Source of the DNA: RGIG9060 sp045645985
Lineage (GTDB): Bacteria; Spirochaetota; Spirochaetia; Treponematales; Treponemataceae
Length of the DNA: 64,000 nt
Direction: 5' to 3'
Assembly (NCBI GenBank): GCA_045645985.1
Contig: JAZRJV010000029.1
Location: 1-64,000, forward strand
In this document: positions 42,298 through 49,090 of the stretch, piece by piece
Layout of the letters: every line of letters begins with the position of its first letter
Numbering within the stretch: position 1 is the stretch's first letter
The notes under the pieces: generated by a model
What the model was told of the DNA's origin: nothing
Databases searched by the model: none
What the model saw: only the letters and a program-made list of their open reading frames with translations
Translations under genes and position numbers: made by a program

Positions 42298-42816
42298 TTA
42301 CGCACTAATTGCAATTTTTTTAGTTTTTGTTTCAGTCTTTTTTGCAACTGTAATTGTTAAAAGTCCATTTTTGAAAGTTGCATTTACATTTTCGCCATCA
42401 ATATCTTCTGGTAAAGTAAAACTTCTAGAAAAATGTTTTAAACCAAAACCTCTTTCTTTTACAAGCCATTTAAATTCTGTTCTTTGTGGTTTTGGCGCAA
42501 CTTCTTTTTCTTCTGTTGCTGAAAGATTTTTTTCTGGGTTTTCAGCTTCAGTTGTTTTTTCACCCTGACAACGAGGATGTTCATTTTTTGAACAAATTGT
42601 AAGAACTCTGTCTTGCAATTCGATATCAACTTTATCTTCTGAAAATCCTGCAAGTTCCATATCAAGAATGTATGAATCTTTTGTTTCTTTTACATCAACT
42701 TTTGGAACAAATCTTTTTGGCATTTCAGGATTTTCTCTTCTTCCATAAAAATTGCGGTCAAATGCATCAAAAAAATCAGATGTGAATTTTGGGTTAAAAA
42801 ATGATACTCTGTTCAT
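42298..42816 (-). CDS. Small heat-shock protein (Hsp20/alpha-crystallin family)
   Basis: A 172-residue sHSP holdase. The alpha-crystallin domain runs from about residue 40 to 165: P-K-V-D-V-K-E-T-K-D-S-Y-I-L-D-M-E-L-A-G-F, then V-D-I-E-L-Q-D-R-V-L-T-I, a Gln/Glu/Lys-rich insertion (about 83-110, with E-K-T-T-E-A-E-N-P-E-K) longer than usual between strands, F-S-R-S-F-T-L-P-E-D-I-D, and the conserved A-T-F-K-N-G-L-L-T-I-T-V. The C-terminal I-x-I-type motif is K-I-A-I-S-A. An AGGAGAG Shine-Dalgarno precedes ATG, and a canonical sigma-54 promoter lies about 95 bases upstream of the gene. Confidence 0.92.
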   Translation of the reverse strand: MNRVSFFNPKFTSDFFDAFDRNFYGRRENPEMPKRFVPKVDVKETKDSYILDMELAGFSEDKVDIELQDRVLTICSKNEHPRCQGEKTTEAENPEKNLSATEEKEVAPKPQRTEFKWLVKERGFGLKHFSRSFTLPEDIDGENVNATFKNGLLTITVAKKTETKTKKIAISA

Positions 42817-42872
42817 AAAACTCTCCTATTACAGATAATTAACTTCTGTAATTCTACTAAAATAAAATAGGA

Positions 42873-42889
42873 AGTTTGCAACGCAAACT
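42873..42889. promoter_or_regulatory. Inverted repeat in the hsp20 leader
   Basis: AGTTTGC-AAC-GCAAACT (perfect 7-bp arms, 3-base centre) lies in the predicted hsp20 5' leader, about 13-29 bases after the expected sigma-54 start. It could be a repressor site or an RNA hairpin. No CIRCE element is present. Confidence 0.5.
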
Positions 42890-42910
42890 AATTTTCCTTT
42901 CATTAGTTAT

Positions 42911-42930
42911 ATTGCAATTTGCGTGCCAAC
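42911..42930 (-). promoter_or_regulatory. Sigma-54 (RpoN) promoter of hsp20
   Basis: Read on the minus strand the sequence is TTGGCACGCAAATTGCAAT: GG at -24, ten bases, GC at -12, and an all-consensus surround (T-G-G-C-A-C-G, then T-T-G-C-A). Transcription should begin near 42902, leaving an 86-base leader. It is the only such site found in the window. Confidence 0.82.
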
Positions 42931-43249
42931 TTTGTTTTTTTTACAAAATTTTGTGCAAAAAAAAGAAAAATTACATTTTTAAAGGATTTTTTATTTAAAA
43001 AAGAGTAAATTTAGGAAAATTTTAAGAAAATTATTCACTTTTGAGAAGGTTTTATAGATTTTTTGAAAAATTTTTGACTTTCAAAACTATTTTCTAGCAA
43101 AATTTAATTTATTCATTTACAAAATTTGCTAAAAAATAGTTCAAAATAGACCAATTTATTTATTTAAGCATCAAAACTGGGACATTTTATCAATATGTTT
43201 CTTTTTGATACAATTTGTCTGTATCAATTTGACTCACAAGTAAAGAAAA
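42931..43249. other. AT-rich intergenic stretch upstream of hsp20
   Basis: Over 300 bases with no convincing gene. It would hold the enhancer-binding site expected for a sigma-54 promoter. The best structure is an imperfect 20-base inverted repeat, AACTATTTTCTAGCAAAATTT (43085-43105) and AAATTTGCTAAAAAATAGTT (43122-43141), with one mismatch and one gap; it could be an enhancer or an end-signal for the EAL gene, though no T run follows. The rest is homopolymer-rich. Confidence 0.5.
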
Positions 43250-45184
43250 TTAAACTTCTCCTTTGATTTTATTTTCTTTAATAACTTCCATAAGTTGTGA
43301 AACAGGAAGAGGTCTAGAATAAAAATATCCCTGAAAAAATTCGCAACCTATTTCAGTAAGAAAATCTATATGTTTTTTATTTTCTATACCTTCAGCCAAG
43401 ACTCCCATATCTAAATCTTTTATCATAGCGATAGTGTGTTTTAATGAAATTAATGCTTTAGGATTTTTATCACAAGCCCATACCAAAGATTTATCAATTT
43501 TTACTATTGAATAAGGATATCGCATAAGATTTGATTGATTGCTATATCCAGTTCCGTAATCATCTAAAGAAAAATCTATTCCCTTTTTGTTAAATTCTTT
43601 CATAACTTTATCAAGGTTTTCGCTTGAGTTATCTGCTGTGGATTCTGTAATTTCAAAATCAATTAAACCATGAGGAATTTTATATTTATCAATAATATTT
43701 AAAAGTCTAATTCCGATATTTTCTTGCATACATTGAACTACAGAAAGATTTACATGGATTGATTTTATTCCATAGTCTTCAGGATGATATTCTTCAATGA
43801 AAGCACAAACTTTTTCTAAAACGATTTCTCCAATTACAAGAATGTCTCCGTTTTTTTCTGAAATTGGGATAAATTCATCTGGTGGAATAAATCCAACATT
43901 TTCATCGATGAGGCGAACAAGAGCTTCCATTTTTGTATATCGATTTTCTTTTACAGAAAAAATTGGTTGATAGTAAACTTGGAAAGATGAATTTCTAATT
44001 CCATTTGATATTGCTTGTGTAATTTCAATTTCTCTTCTTCGTTTTTCTAGAATGTCAGTAGATGCAAATACGATACTGTTTTTTCTGTTTTGACATGCTT
44101 CATTTAGAGAATAATCAATAATATCAAAAGCATCATTTGCAGAAATTATATCTTTTGAACTTTGTATACAACACAAATATCCCCAAAGATTTACATTTAC
44201 ATTCCTATTACTAAAACTGAAAGGTTTGTCAAAACGAGTCATAATTTCATTACAAATAATATTGAAATCTGTTTTTTTCAAAAAAACTAAAGCAAGTTGT
44301 CTGTTTGAAATTCTGTAAACTTCATTATTTTTTGTGAAAGTTCCTAGGTAAGAAGCAACTTGTCTTAATAAAATATTTCCATTGCTTATTCCAAATTTTT
44401 CATTAATGTAACTTAAGCCTTCAATTTGTAAACAAATAATTCCAAAATCTTCTTTTTTATGGATTCGATTGTTTATATTTTTTTTGAACAAATTTCTGTT
44501 GTAAATTCCAATTTGAACATCCATATATTCAAGTGGATTTTGCATTGAAATATAGATAAAAAACATTGCAAATGCAATTCCAATTTCTTGTAACAAATAT
44601 TGAGAAAAAATTATTTGAACAATATTTAAAATAATACATTCTGAAGAATACAATAATACTGATAGTCGTTGAGCAACTCCAAGTAATTTCATGTTTTTTA
44701 ATACGATTGCACAACTAATAATTATGTAATATCCAGCAACTATGTATACAAAAATTTGTCCAAGACCTCTGTGGTAAATTCCAGCAGAATCAATGTAAAA
44801 ACAAGCACCTGTAAATGGTGTGGATAAAATTAAAAGTACATTTAAAATATATGGCAAAAAGATTATAGCAAACCATTTTGAACCAATGTTTATATTTTCG
44901 TAAACTAAGGAATAAGCAAATAAACAATACAAACAAGGAACAAAATTTTGAACAAGAAAGTGTAGAATATTTACAACATAATTTAAAACAATTTGATCTT
45001 TTGTACAAAAACTACAAGCGTATGCAGAAATAATATCTGTAACTACCGAACATAAAGAAACAATTAAAAGTCTTTTATAAACTCTATTTGATAAAGTATT
45101 TAAATGATTGTAAGTTAAATAAACTATTAAAACCACAGAAATCATAGCAAAAGCTACAATGTCGTAATGAATTATCCATTTCAT
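43250..45184 (-). CDS. Membrane-bound cyclic-di-GMP phosphodiesterase (degenerate GGDEF plus EAL)
   Basis: A 644-residue protein. Seven hydrophobic helices fill residues 1-215, a MASE-like input region. A GGDEF-type fold follows (about 230-365) whose signature is replaced: R-I-S-N-R-Q-L-A-L-V-F where R-x-G-G-D-E-F should be, so it is not a cyclase and may bind GTP or act as a regulatory module. The EAL domain (about 385-640) is complete: M-E-A-L-V-R-L, N-L-S-V, F-E-I-T-E-S, D-D-Y-G-T-G-Y-S, K-I-D-K-S-L and A-E-G-I-E, so c-di-GMP hydrolysis is likely. An AAGGAT Shine-Dalgarno precedes the ATG. It diverges from an FGE-fold lipoprotein. Confidence 0.88.
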   Translation of the reverse strand: MKWIIHYDIVAFAMISVVLIVYLTYNHLNTLSNRVYKRLLIVSLCSVVTDIISAYACSFCTKDQIVLNYVVNILHFLVQNFVPCLYCLFAYSLVYENINIGSKWFAIIFLPYILNVLLILSTPFTGACFYIDSAGIYHRGLGQIFVYIVAGYYIIISCAIVLKNMKLLGVAQRLSVLLYSSECIILNIVQIIFSQYLLQEIGIAFAMFFIYISMQNPLEYMDVQIGIYNRNLFKKNINNRIHKKEDFGIICLQIEGLSYINEKFGISNGNILLRQVASYLGTFTKNNEVYRISNRQLALVFLKKTDFNIICNEIMTRFDKPFSFSNRNVNVNLWGYLCCIQSSKDIISANDAFDIIDYSLNEACQNRKNSIVFASTDILEKRRREIEITQAISNGIRNSSFQVYYQPIFSVKENRYTKMEALVRLIDENVGFIPPDEFIPISEKNGDILVIGEIVLEKVCAFIEEYHPEDYGIKSIHVNLSVVQCMQENIGIRLLNIIDKYKIPHGLIDFEITESTADNSSENLDKVMKEFNKKGIDFSLDDYGTGYSNQSNLMRYPYSIVKIDKSLVWACDKNPKALISLKHTIAMIKDLDMGVLAEGIENKKHIDFLTEIGCEFFQGYFYSRPLPVSQLMEVIKENKIKGEV

Positions 45185-45261
45185 ATAAAATCCTTATCAA
45201 ATATTATATCACAAAATTGAAATTGTTGACAAAAAATTTCTCATAATATACTTTCAATATC

Positions 45262-46503
45262 ATGAAAATTTTGTTAATTTTATTGTTATCAATATCTATT
45301 TTTTCTTGCAAAGAACCTGTTAATCCTTTTCTTCCTGAAAAAATAACTAATTCAGAATCAAAAGAAGAAATAAATCAGGATGACAATTCACAAAATCAAA
45401 ATCCAGAAGAATTTATAAAAACAACTCTTTCAACTATTTCTTTGCCAAACTGTCCTTCAAATACATGCTTCGATATGATTGCCATAAATTTTACAGATGG
45501 AAGAACAGAAGACGATTTGATTCTTGGAGAAGATCAATATTGTAAAAAAAGTAGTTCTAATGTAGAAATTCCTTATCCTGTAAAAGTAAAACAATTCAAA
45601 ATGTCAAAATACATGGTAAGTTACAATACTTGGTATCATGTTTATCAATGGGCTATTAAAAAAGGATATAAATTCATTGGGAAAGGTTCAGAAGGAATGT
45701 ATGCCAACGGAAATAATGCAGATGCTTATTATCCTTTCAATGAAGGCGGAGAACCTAAAGTCGAAGAAATGCCTGTAGGAAGCGTAAATTGGCGTGATGC
45801 AATTATTTGGTGTAACGCATTAAGTGAAATGACAGGTCTTACTCCTGTATATTGTTCTGATGTAAACTTCAAAACTCCGTTACGAGATTCAACTCAAAGT
45901 ACAAAAGAATTTAAAGATACAAACTGGGATATGACTCCGGGAAAAATTGATAATCCTTATGTGAATAAAAACGCAAACGGTTTTAGATTGCCATACACTG
46001 CCGAATGGGAATACGCTGCACGAAAGAAAAAAAATGGAACTTGCATTGAAGGAAGAAATATTCCCGGAGATGAAAGTGGTTCTTTTTATGAACATACATC
46101 CACAGATACAGCTAACGGAATTGAATTTACGCAATCAACGGTTTTTGGAAATTATATGTGGTACAGATATAATGCAACCGGGGAATGTAAAAAAACAGCC
46201 AGCGGTAAAGATGACACAAACGCTACAATGCAAGCAAAACTTGGTCATAAACCGGGTAACAACAGAACACACCTTTCCGGCGGTAAACTTCCGTCTCATT
46301 TAGGTTTTTATGATTTGACAGGGAATTTAACAGAATGGATGTTTGAATACAATGTTCAACATGGTTCTATTATAAAGGTATCTGCTTTTAGAGAAGTAAG
46401 AGGAACAGATTTCCTTTCAGATACAAATTACAAAACATCCGGTGAATACGGCGGTCACTTTCCTCTTCAAGGATTGGGTTTTAGAATTTGTCAAAATAAT
46501 TAG
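45262..46503 (+). CDS. Lipoprotein with FGE/SUMF1 fold
   Basis: A 413-residue lipoprotein (short signal peptide ending S-I-F-S-C, lipobox I-F-S-C). The C-terminal 300 residues follow the formylglycine-generating-enzyme fold: M-S-K-Y-M-V-S-Y-N-T-W-Y, V-E-E-M-P-V-G-S-V-N-W-R-D-A-I-I-W-C-N, G-F-R-L-P-Y-T-A-E-W-E-Y-A-A-R, L-G-F-Y-D-L-T-G-N-L-T-E-W and G-L-G-F-R-I-C. The active-site Cys pair of true FGE is not evident, so it is probably a binding protein. Its 3' end has ordinary codon use, unlike the DGR-target lipoprotein. No Shine-Dalgarno; TTGACA at 45226-45231 and TACTTT at 45249-45254 (17 bases apart, seven before ATG) could give a leaderless promoter. Confidence 0.82.
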   Translation: MKILLILLLSISIFSCKEPVNPFLPEKITNSESKEEINQDDNSQNQNPEEFIKTTLSTISLPNCPSNTCFDMIAINFTDGRTEDDLILGEDQYCKKSSSNVEIPYPVKVKQFKMSKYMVSYNTWYHVYQWAIKKGYKFIGKGSEGMYANGNNADAYYPFNEGGEPKVEEMPVGSVNWRDAIIWCNALSEMTGLTPVYCSDVNFKTPLRDSTQSTKEFKDTNWDMTPGKIDNPYVNKNANGFRLPYTAEWEYAARKKKNGTCIEGRNIPGDESGSFYEHTSTDTANGIEFTQSTVFGNYMWYRYNATGECKKTASGKDDTNATMQAKLGHKPGNNRTHLSGGKLPSHLGFYDLTGNLTEWMFEYNVQHGSIIKVSAFREVRGTDFLSDTNYKTSGEYGGHFPLQGLGFRICQNN

Positions 46504-46557
46504 TTCATATTATTAAAAAATTTTCTCTTAAAAAATCGTAACTTTTCTCAAATAAAT

Positions 46558-46653
46558 TTAAACACTTAGTTTAATTTTTCTTTTGGTTTTGTTTTTTATT
46601 AAAAAATTTTAAACAAACTGTTTAATGACTTTCTAAAATAACTGCAATATCAT
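46558..46653 (+). promoter_or_regulatory. Operator-promoter of the 46.7-kb secreted protein gene
   Basis: Two copies of TTAAAC-N5-GTTTAA, at 46558-46574 and 46609-46625. The second overlaps by one base a -35-like ATGACT (46625-46630), followed after 17 bases by TATCAT (46648-46653). The same layout recurs in front of the gene at 47.6 kb. Because the -35 box is poor and the inverted repeat lies just upstream, activation by a bound regulator is likely. Confidence 0.75.
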
Positions 46654-46694
46654 TTAACTACAATAACAACTTACAGAATTTATAGGAGGATTCT

Positions 46695-47411
46695 ATGAAG
46701 AAATTATTTTTATTTGGGTTACTGATGATTATGTCAGTATGTTGCGTTTTTGGACAAGAAAATATTCTTGATGCAAAAAAAGGATTATATATTTATCTCA
46801 AAGGAAGTAAAACTTCAATTTCAGAAGATGAATATTTGAACTATGCAAAAGCAATGGAATATAGCGTTTACAAAAAATACATAAATGATGAATTTGAATG
46901 GCATGATCAATTTCAAGTATTAAAGAAAAATTTTGATACTGCAATCGCAAATGCTGATTTAGATTCGGAATATACTGTTGTTACAAATGTAGATTTTGGT
47001 GATTTTGATTTTTCAAGCGAAGGTTTCCCAGTTTCTATTGGCGAAGGAACTTTTTTTCCATTAGGACGAGCTGATAAAGATTGGAATAGTTCAAGAAGTT
47101 CCATTTTCATGAAACAAGTTGCCTTAAAACTTGATGGCTTTGAAAAATATAATTTCTTTCCAATGCCAAAAGACCAAGCAAAAACCTTTTTACAAGGAAG
47201 AAAATATAGTAATGGTTCTGTAAATAGAGAAATTACATTGCAAATTAAATATAAAATTGCTTCTTATGATTCTTCAGAATATAAAGCATTTTCAGATTTA
47301 GCTTTATCAAATAATTATTTACCTGTTGTAGGAATAATTCAAAGTATTGAAGTTTATGATGCTTCAAATAGCAAAGATGTAAAAAAAATCGGAACATTAA
47401 CAAAAAAATAA
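46695..47411 (+). CDS. Secreted protein of unknown function
   Basis: A 238-residue protein with a signal peptide (M-K-K-L-F-L-F-G-L-L-M-I-M-S-V-C-C-V-F-G-Q, cleavage after V-F-G). The family is not recognised with confidence. The mature part contains an amphipathic helical section (Y-L-N-Y-A-K-A-M-E-Y-S-V-Y-K-K-Y) and strands (T-V-V-T-N-V-D-F-G-D-F-D-F, E-I-T-L-Q-I-K-Y-K-I). There is no lipobox or catalytic motif. A TAGGAGG Shine-Dalgarno precedes the ATG. Its promoter shares a conserved operator with the downstream HTH gene, pointing to joint control. Confidence 0.72.
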   Translation: MKKLFLFGLLMIMSVCCVFGQENILDAKKGLYIYLKGSKTSISEDEYLNYAKAMEYSVYKKYINDEFEWHDQFQVLKKNFDTAIANADLDSEYTVVTNVDFGDFDFSSEGFPVSIGEGTFFPLGRADKDWNSSRSSIFMKQVALKLDGFEKYNFFPMPKDQAKTFLQGRKYSNGSVNREITLQIKYKIASYDSSEYKAFSDLALSNNYLPVVGIIQSIEVYDASNSKDVKKIGTLTKK

Positions 47412-47430
47412 TTTAAAAGATAACCAATCT

Positions 47431-47470
47431 AAAAATCCGAAGCTAGTAAAAATATTAGTTTCGGATTTTT
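47431..47470 (+). terminator. Terminator
   Basis: AAAAATCCGAAGCTA (47431-47445) pairs over 15 bp (one G-U) with 47456-47470, ending in a T run. It separates the secreted protein gene from the HTH pair. Confidence 0.88.
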
Positions 47471-47486
47471 ATTTAAACAAAAATTT

Positions 47487-47531
47487 TTAAACAAAATGTT
47501 TAATGACTTATACATCTTTTCATCATATTAT
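47487..47531 (+). promoter_or_regulatory. Operator-promoter of the HTH pair
   Basis: TTAAACAAAATGTTTAA (47487-47503), overlapping by one base ATGACT (47503-47508), then 17 bases and TATTAT (47526-47531). Spacing is identical to the promoter at 46.6 kb. A further half site (TTTAAACAAA) lies at 47472-47481. Confidence 0.75.
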
Positions 47532-47578
47532 TATCTTAAGTTTTATTGATTTTAATAAAATTTTTAGAGGAGATTTTG

Positions 47579-48028
47579 ATGAACGATTTTGGATTAATTT
47601 TAGACAAAGAAAAAACTATAGAACGAGTTTTTAAAATATGTCAATTTTATAATGTAAAAAATGTTGACTTAGCCGAACTTATGTACACTACCGAAGTAGA
47701 AATCAGTAATTGGAAAACAGGAAAACGATTTCCAGATTGGGATAAAATTTTACTTTTTGCTTATGTCTTTGGTGTTTCTCTTGACGACTTAATTGTTAGA
47801 AAAAAAACAGATAAAAATAATGCACTAGATGACATAAGAGAAAAAATCAAAAAAATTGATAAAAAAAATTTACTAAAAACATTAGATAAAAAATACAACA
47901 ATAGTGAAACCTTAAGTCCAGAATGTCATCGAAATGTAAGATGGAATCCATTATTACAAGATTGGGTACCTTTAGAAAAATATAACGAAACAATAGAACA
48001 AGCATTGTTAAATGCAAAAAAGAATTAA
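47579..48028 (+). CDS. HTH (XRE-like) regulator
   Basis: A 149-residue protein. Start ATG 47579 has a good Shine-Dalgarno (AGAGGAG, about 47564-47570); an in-frame ATG at 47546 lacks one. The N-terminal HTH follows the XRE plan (V-D-L-A-E-L-M-Y-T-T-E-V-E-I-S-N-W-K-T-G-K-R, residues 27-48, then P-D-W-D-K-I-L-L-F-A-Y-V-F-G-V-S-L-D-D-L). A Lys-rich region and a short C-terminal tail (W-N-P-L-L-Q-D-W-V-P) follow. Its N-terminal 75 residues resemble the next gene's product, so the pair arose by duplication. It is the natural candidate to bind the TTAAAC-N5-GTTTAA sites. Confidence 0.82.
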   Translation: MNDFGLILDKEKTIERVFKICQFYNVKNVDLAELMYTTEVEISNWKTGKRFPDWDKILLFAYVFGVSLDDLIVRKKTDKNNALDDIREKIKKIDKKNLLKTLDKKYNNSETLSPECHRNVRWNPLLQDWVPLEKYNETIEQALLNAKKN

Positions 48029-48076
48029 AGAAAAAATTTTACACTAAATAAAATTTTATTAGGAGTATTTTATAAA

Positions 48077-49006
48077 ATGATTGATATTTGCGGATTTGCA
48101 CTAGATAAAGAAGGAACTACCAAAAGATTTTTTGACATCTGCGATTTTTATGACATTAAAAACAAAGATTTAATAAACCTTTTTAATATCAGTAATGCAA
48201 CTGTAAGTTATTGGCGAAACGGAACAAGATTTCCTGATTGGGATAAGTTAATGCTTTTTGCATACACAGTAGGACTTCCTCTTGATGTAATCATAATAGG
48301 AAAAAAAACCTATGATGACGAAAAAATTGAAAAAGCCATAAATAATATTTTAAAACTCAAACAAGAAAAATACATTTGTGAAATTCAAAAACTTTTGGAT
48401 AATGGCAAACTAAATTTTCAATCAATGATTTCAGACTCATTTTTTAATCCAGTGATAAATAATTCAAAATCAATTTATTTTGATACCACAAGTTACAATC
48501 AACTTTTTGCGGATGTTATAAAATACGAATTAGAAAAAAATAATTCTATTAACAAAACAGAAAATATTTTTGATATGACAAATGAAAATCCAAACCAAAA
48601 AAATTCCCGTAGAGAAGCTGAAATTGAATTCCTTTCAGAATTTAGTGAAGAAAATTCAGAAAATTTATCAACACAAAATTCCTCATCATTATACATTCAC
48701 ATGAATGGGAATGATACTAAAATCAATGACGAATATGATAATCCATTAAACGGATGGCGAATAGATGAAGTTACTTACGATAATCATGGAAAAACAATTA
48801 TACTACGATTCAAAAATGGATATTTAGATGGAGACGAATTTGACAAATCTGGAAAATATTTAGGAGCTCGTCCTGCTGTTGAAACAGAAGGTCATATTGA
48901 ATATTGGCGAAAAGGTTGTCTGCACAGAGACGGAAAACAACCTGCGATAATTACAAATGGTTTTAGAAATTTTGAATTTTGGAAAAAAGGAAAACGAATT
49001 AAATAA
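48077..49006 (+). CDS. HTH (XRE-like) protein with C-terminal PAI/WRKG-type repeats
   Basis: A 309-residue protein whose first 75 residues (D-L-I-N-L-F-N-I-S-N-A-T-V-S-Y-W-R-N-G-T-R, P-D-W-D-K-L-M-L-F-A-Y-T-V-G-L-P-L-D) match the gene just upstream. A low-complexity, Asn/Ser-rich middle (about 115-215) leads to a strand-rich end with two repeat-like blocks: H-I-E-Y-W-R-K-G-C-L-H-R-D-G-K-Q-P-A-I-I and F-R-N-F-E-F-W-K-K-G-K-R-I. Such W-x-x-G-x-x-H-R-x-D-G-P-A repeats are common in bacterial surface and phage proteins. Joining them to a DNA-binding domain is unusual. GGAG Shine-Dalgarno; same operon as the previous gene. Confidence 0.75.
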   Translation: MIDICGFALDKEGTTKRFFDICDFYDIKNKDLINLFNISNATVSYWRNGTRFPDWDKLMLFAYTVGLPLDVIIIGKKTYDDEKIEKAINNILKLKQEKYICEIQKLLDNGKLNFQSMISDSFFNPVINNSKSIYFDTTSYNQLFADVIKYELEKNNSINKTENIFDMTNENPNQKNSRREAEIEFLSEFSEENSENLSTQNSSSLYIHMNGNDTKINDEYDNPLNGWRIDEVTYDNHGKTIILRFKNGYLDGDEFDKSGKYLGARPAVETEGHIEYWRKGCLHRDGKQPAIITNGFRNFEFWKKGKRIK

Positions 49007-49090
49007 ACTCATTTTCTTTATTTTTATCACTCTTGAAAAACTAATTGTCTTTTGTGTAAACTAATCAAAATATTTTTTTGAGGTAGTTTT

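Noticed and set aside
42873..42889. CIRCE element at hsp20
   Set aside because: The inverted repeat has neither the sequence nor the nine-base spacer of CIRCE.
42817..43249. Short frames in the hsp20 upstream gap
   Set aside because: Homopolymer-rich, without Shine-Dalgarno or leaderless promoters, and not protein-like.
45262..46503. Second DGR target
   Set aside because: Same fold class, but no GC-rich or NNC-type codon stretch at the 3' end.
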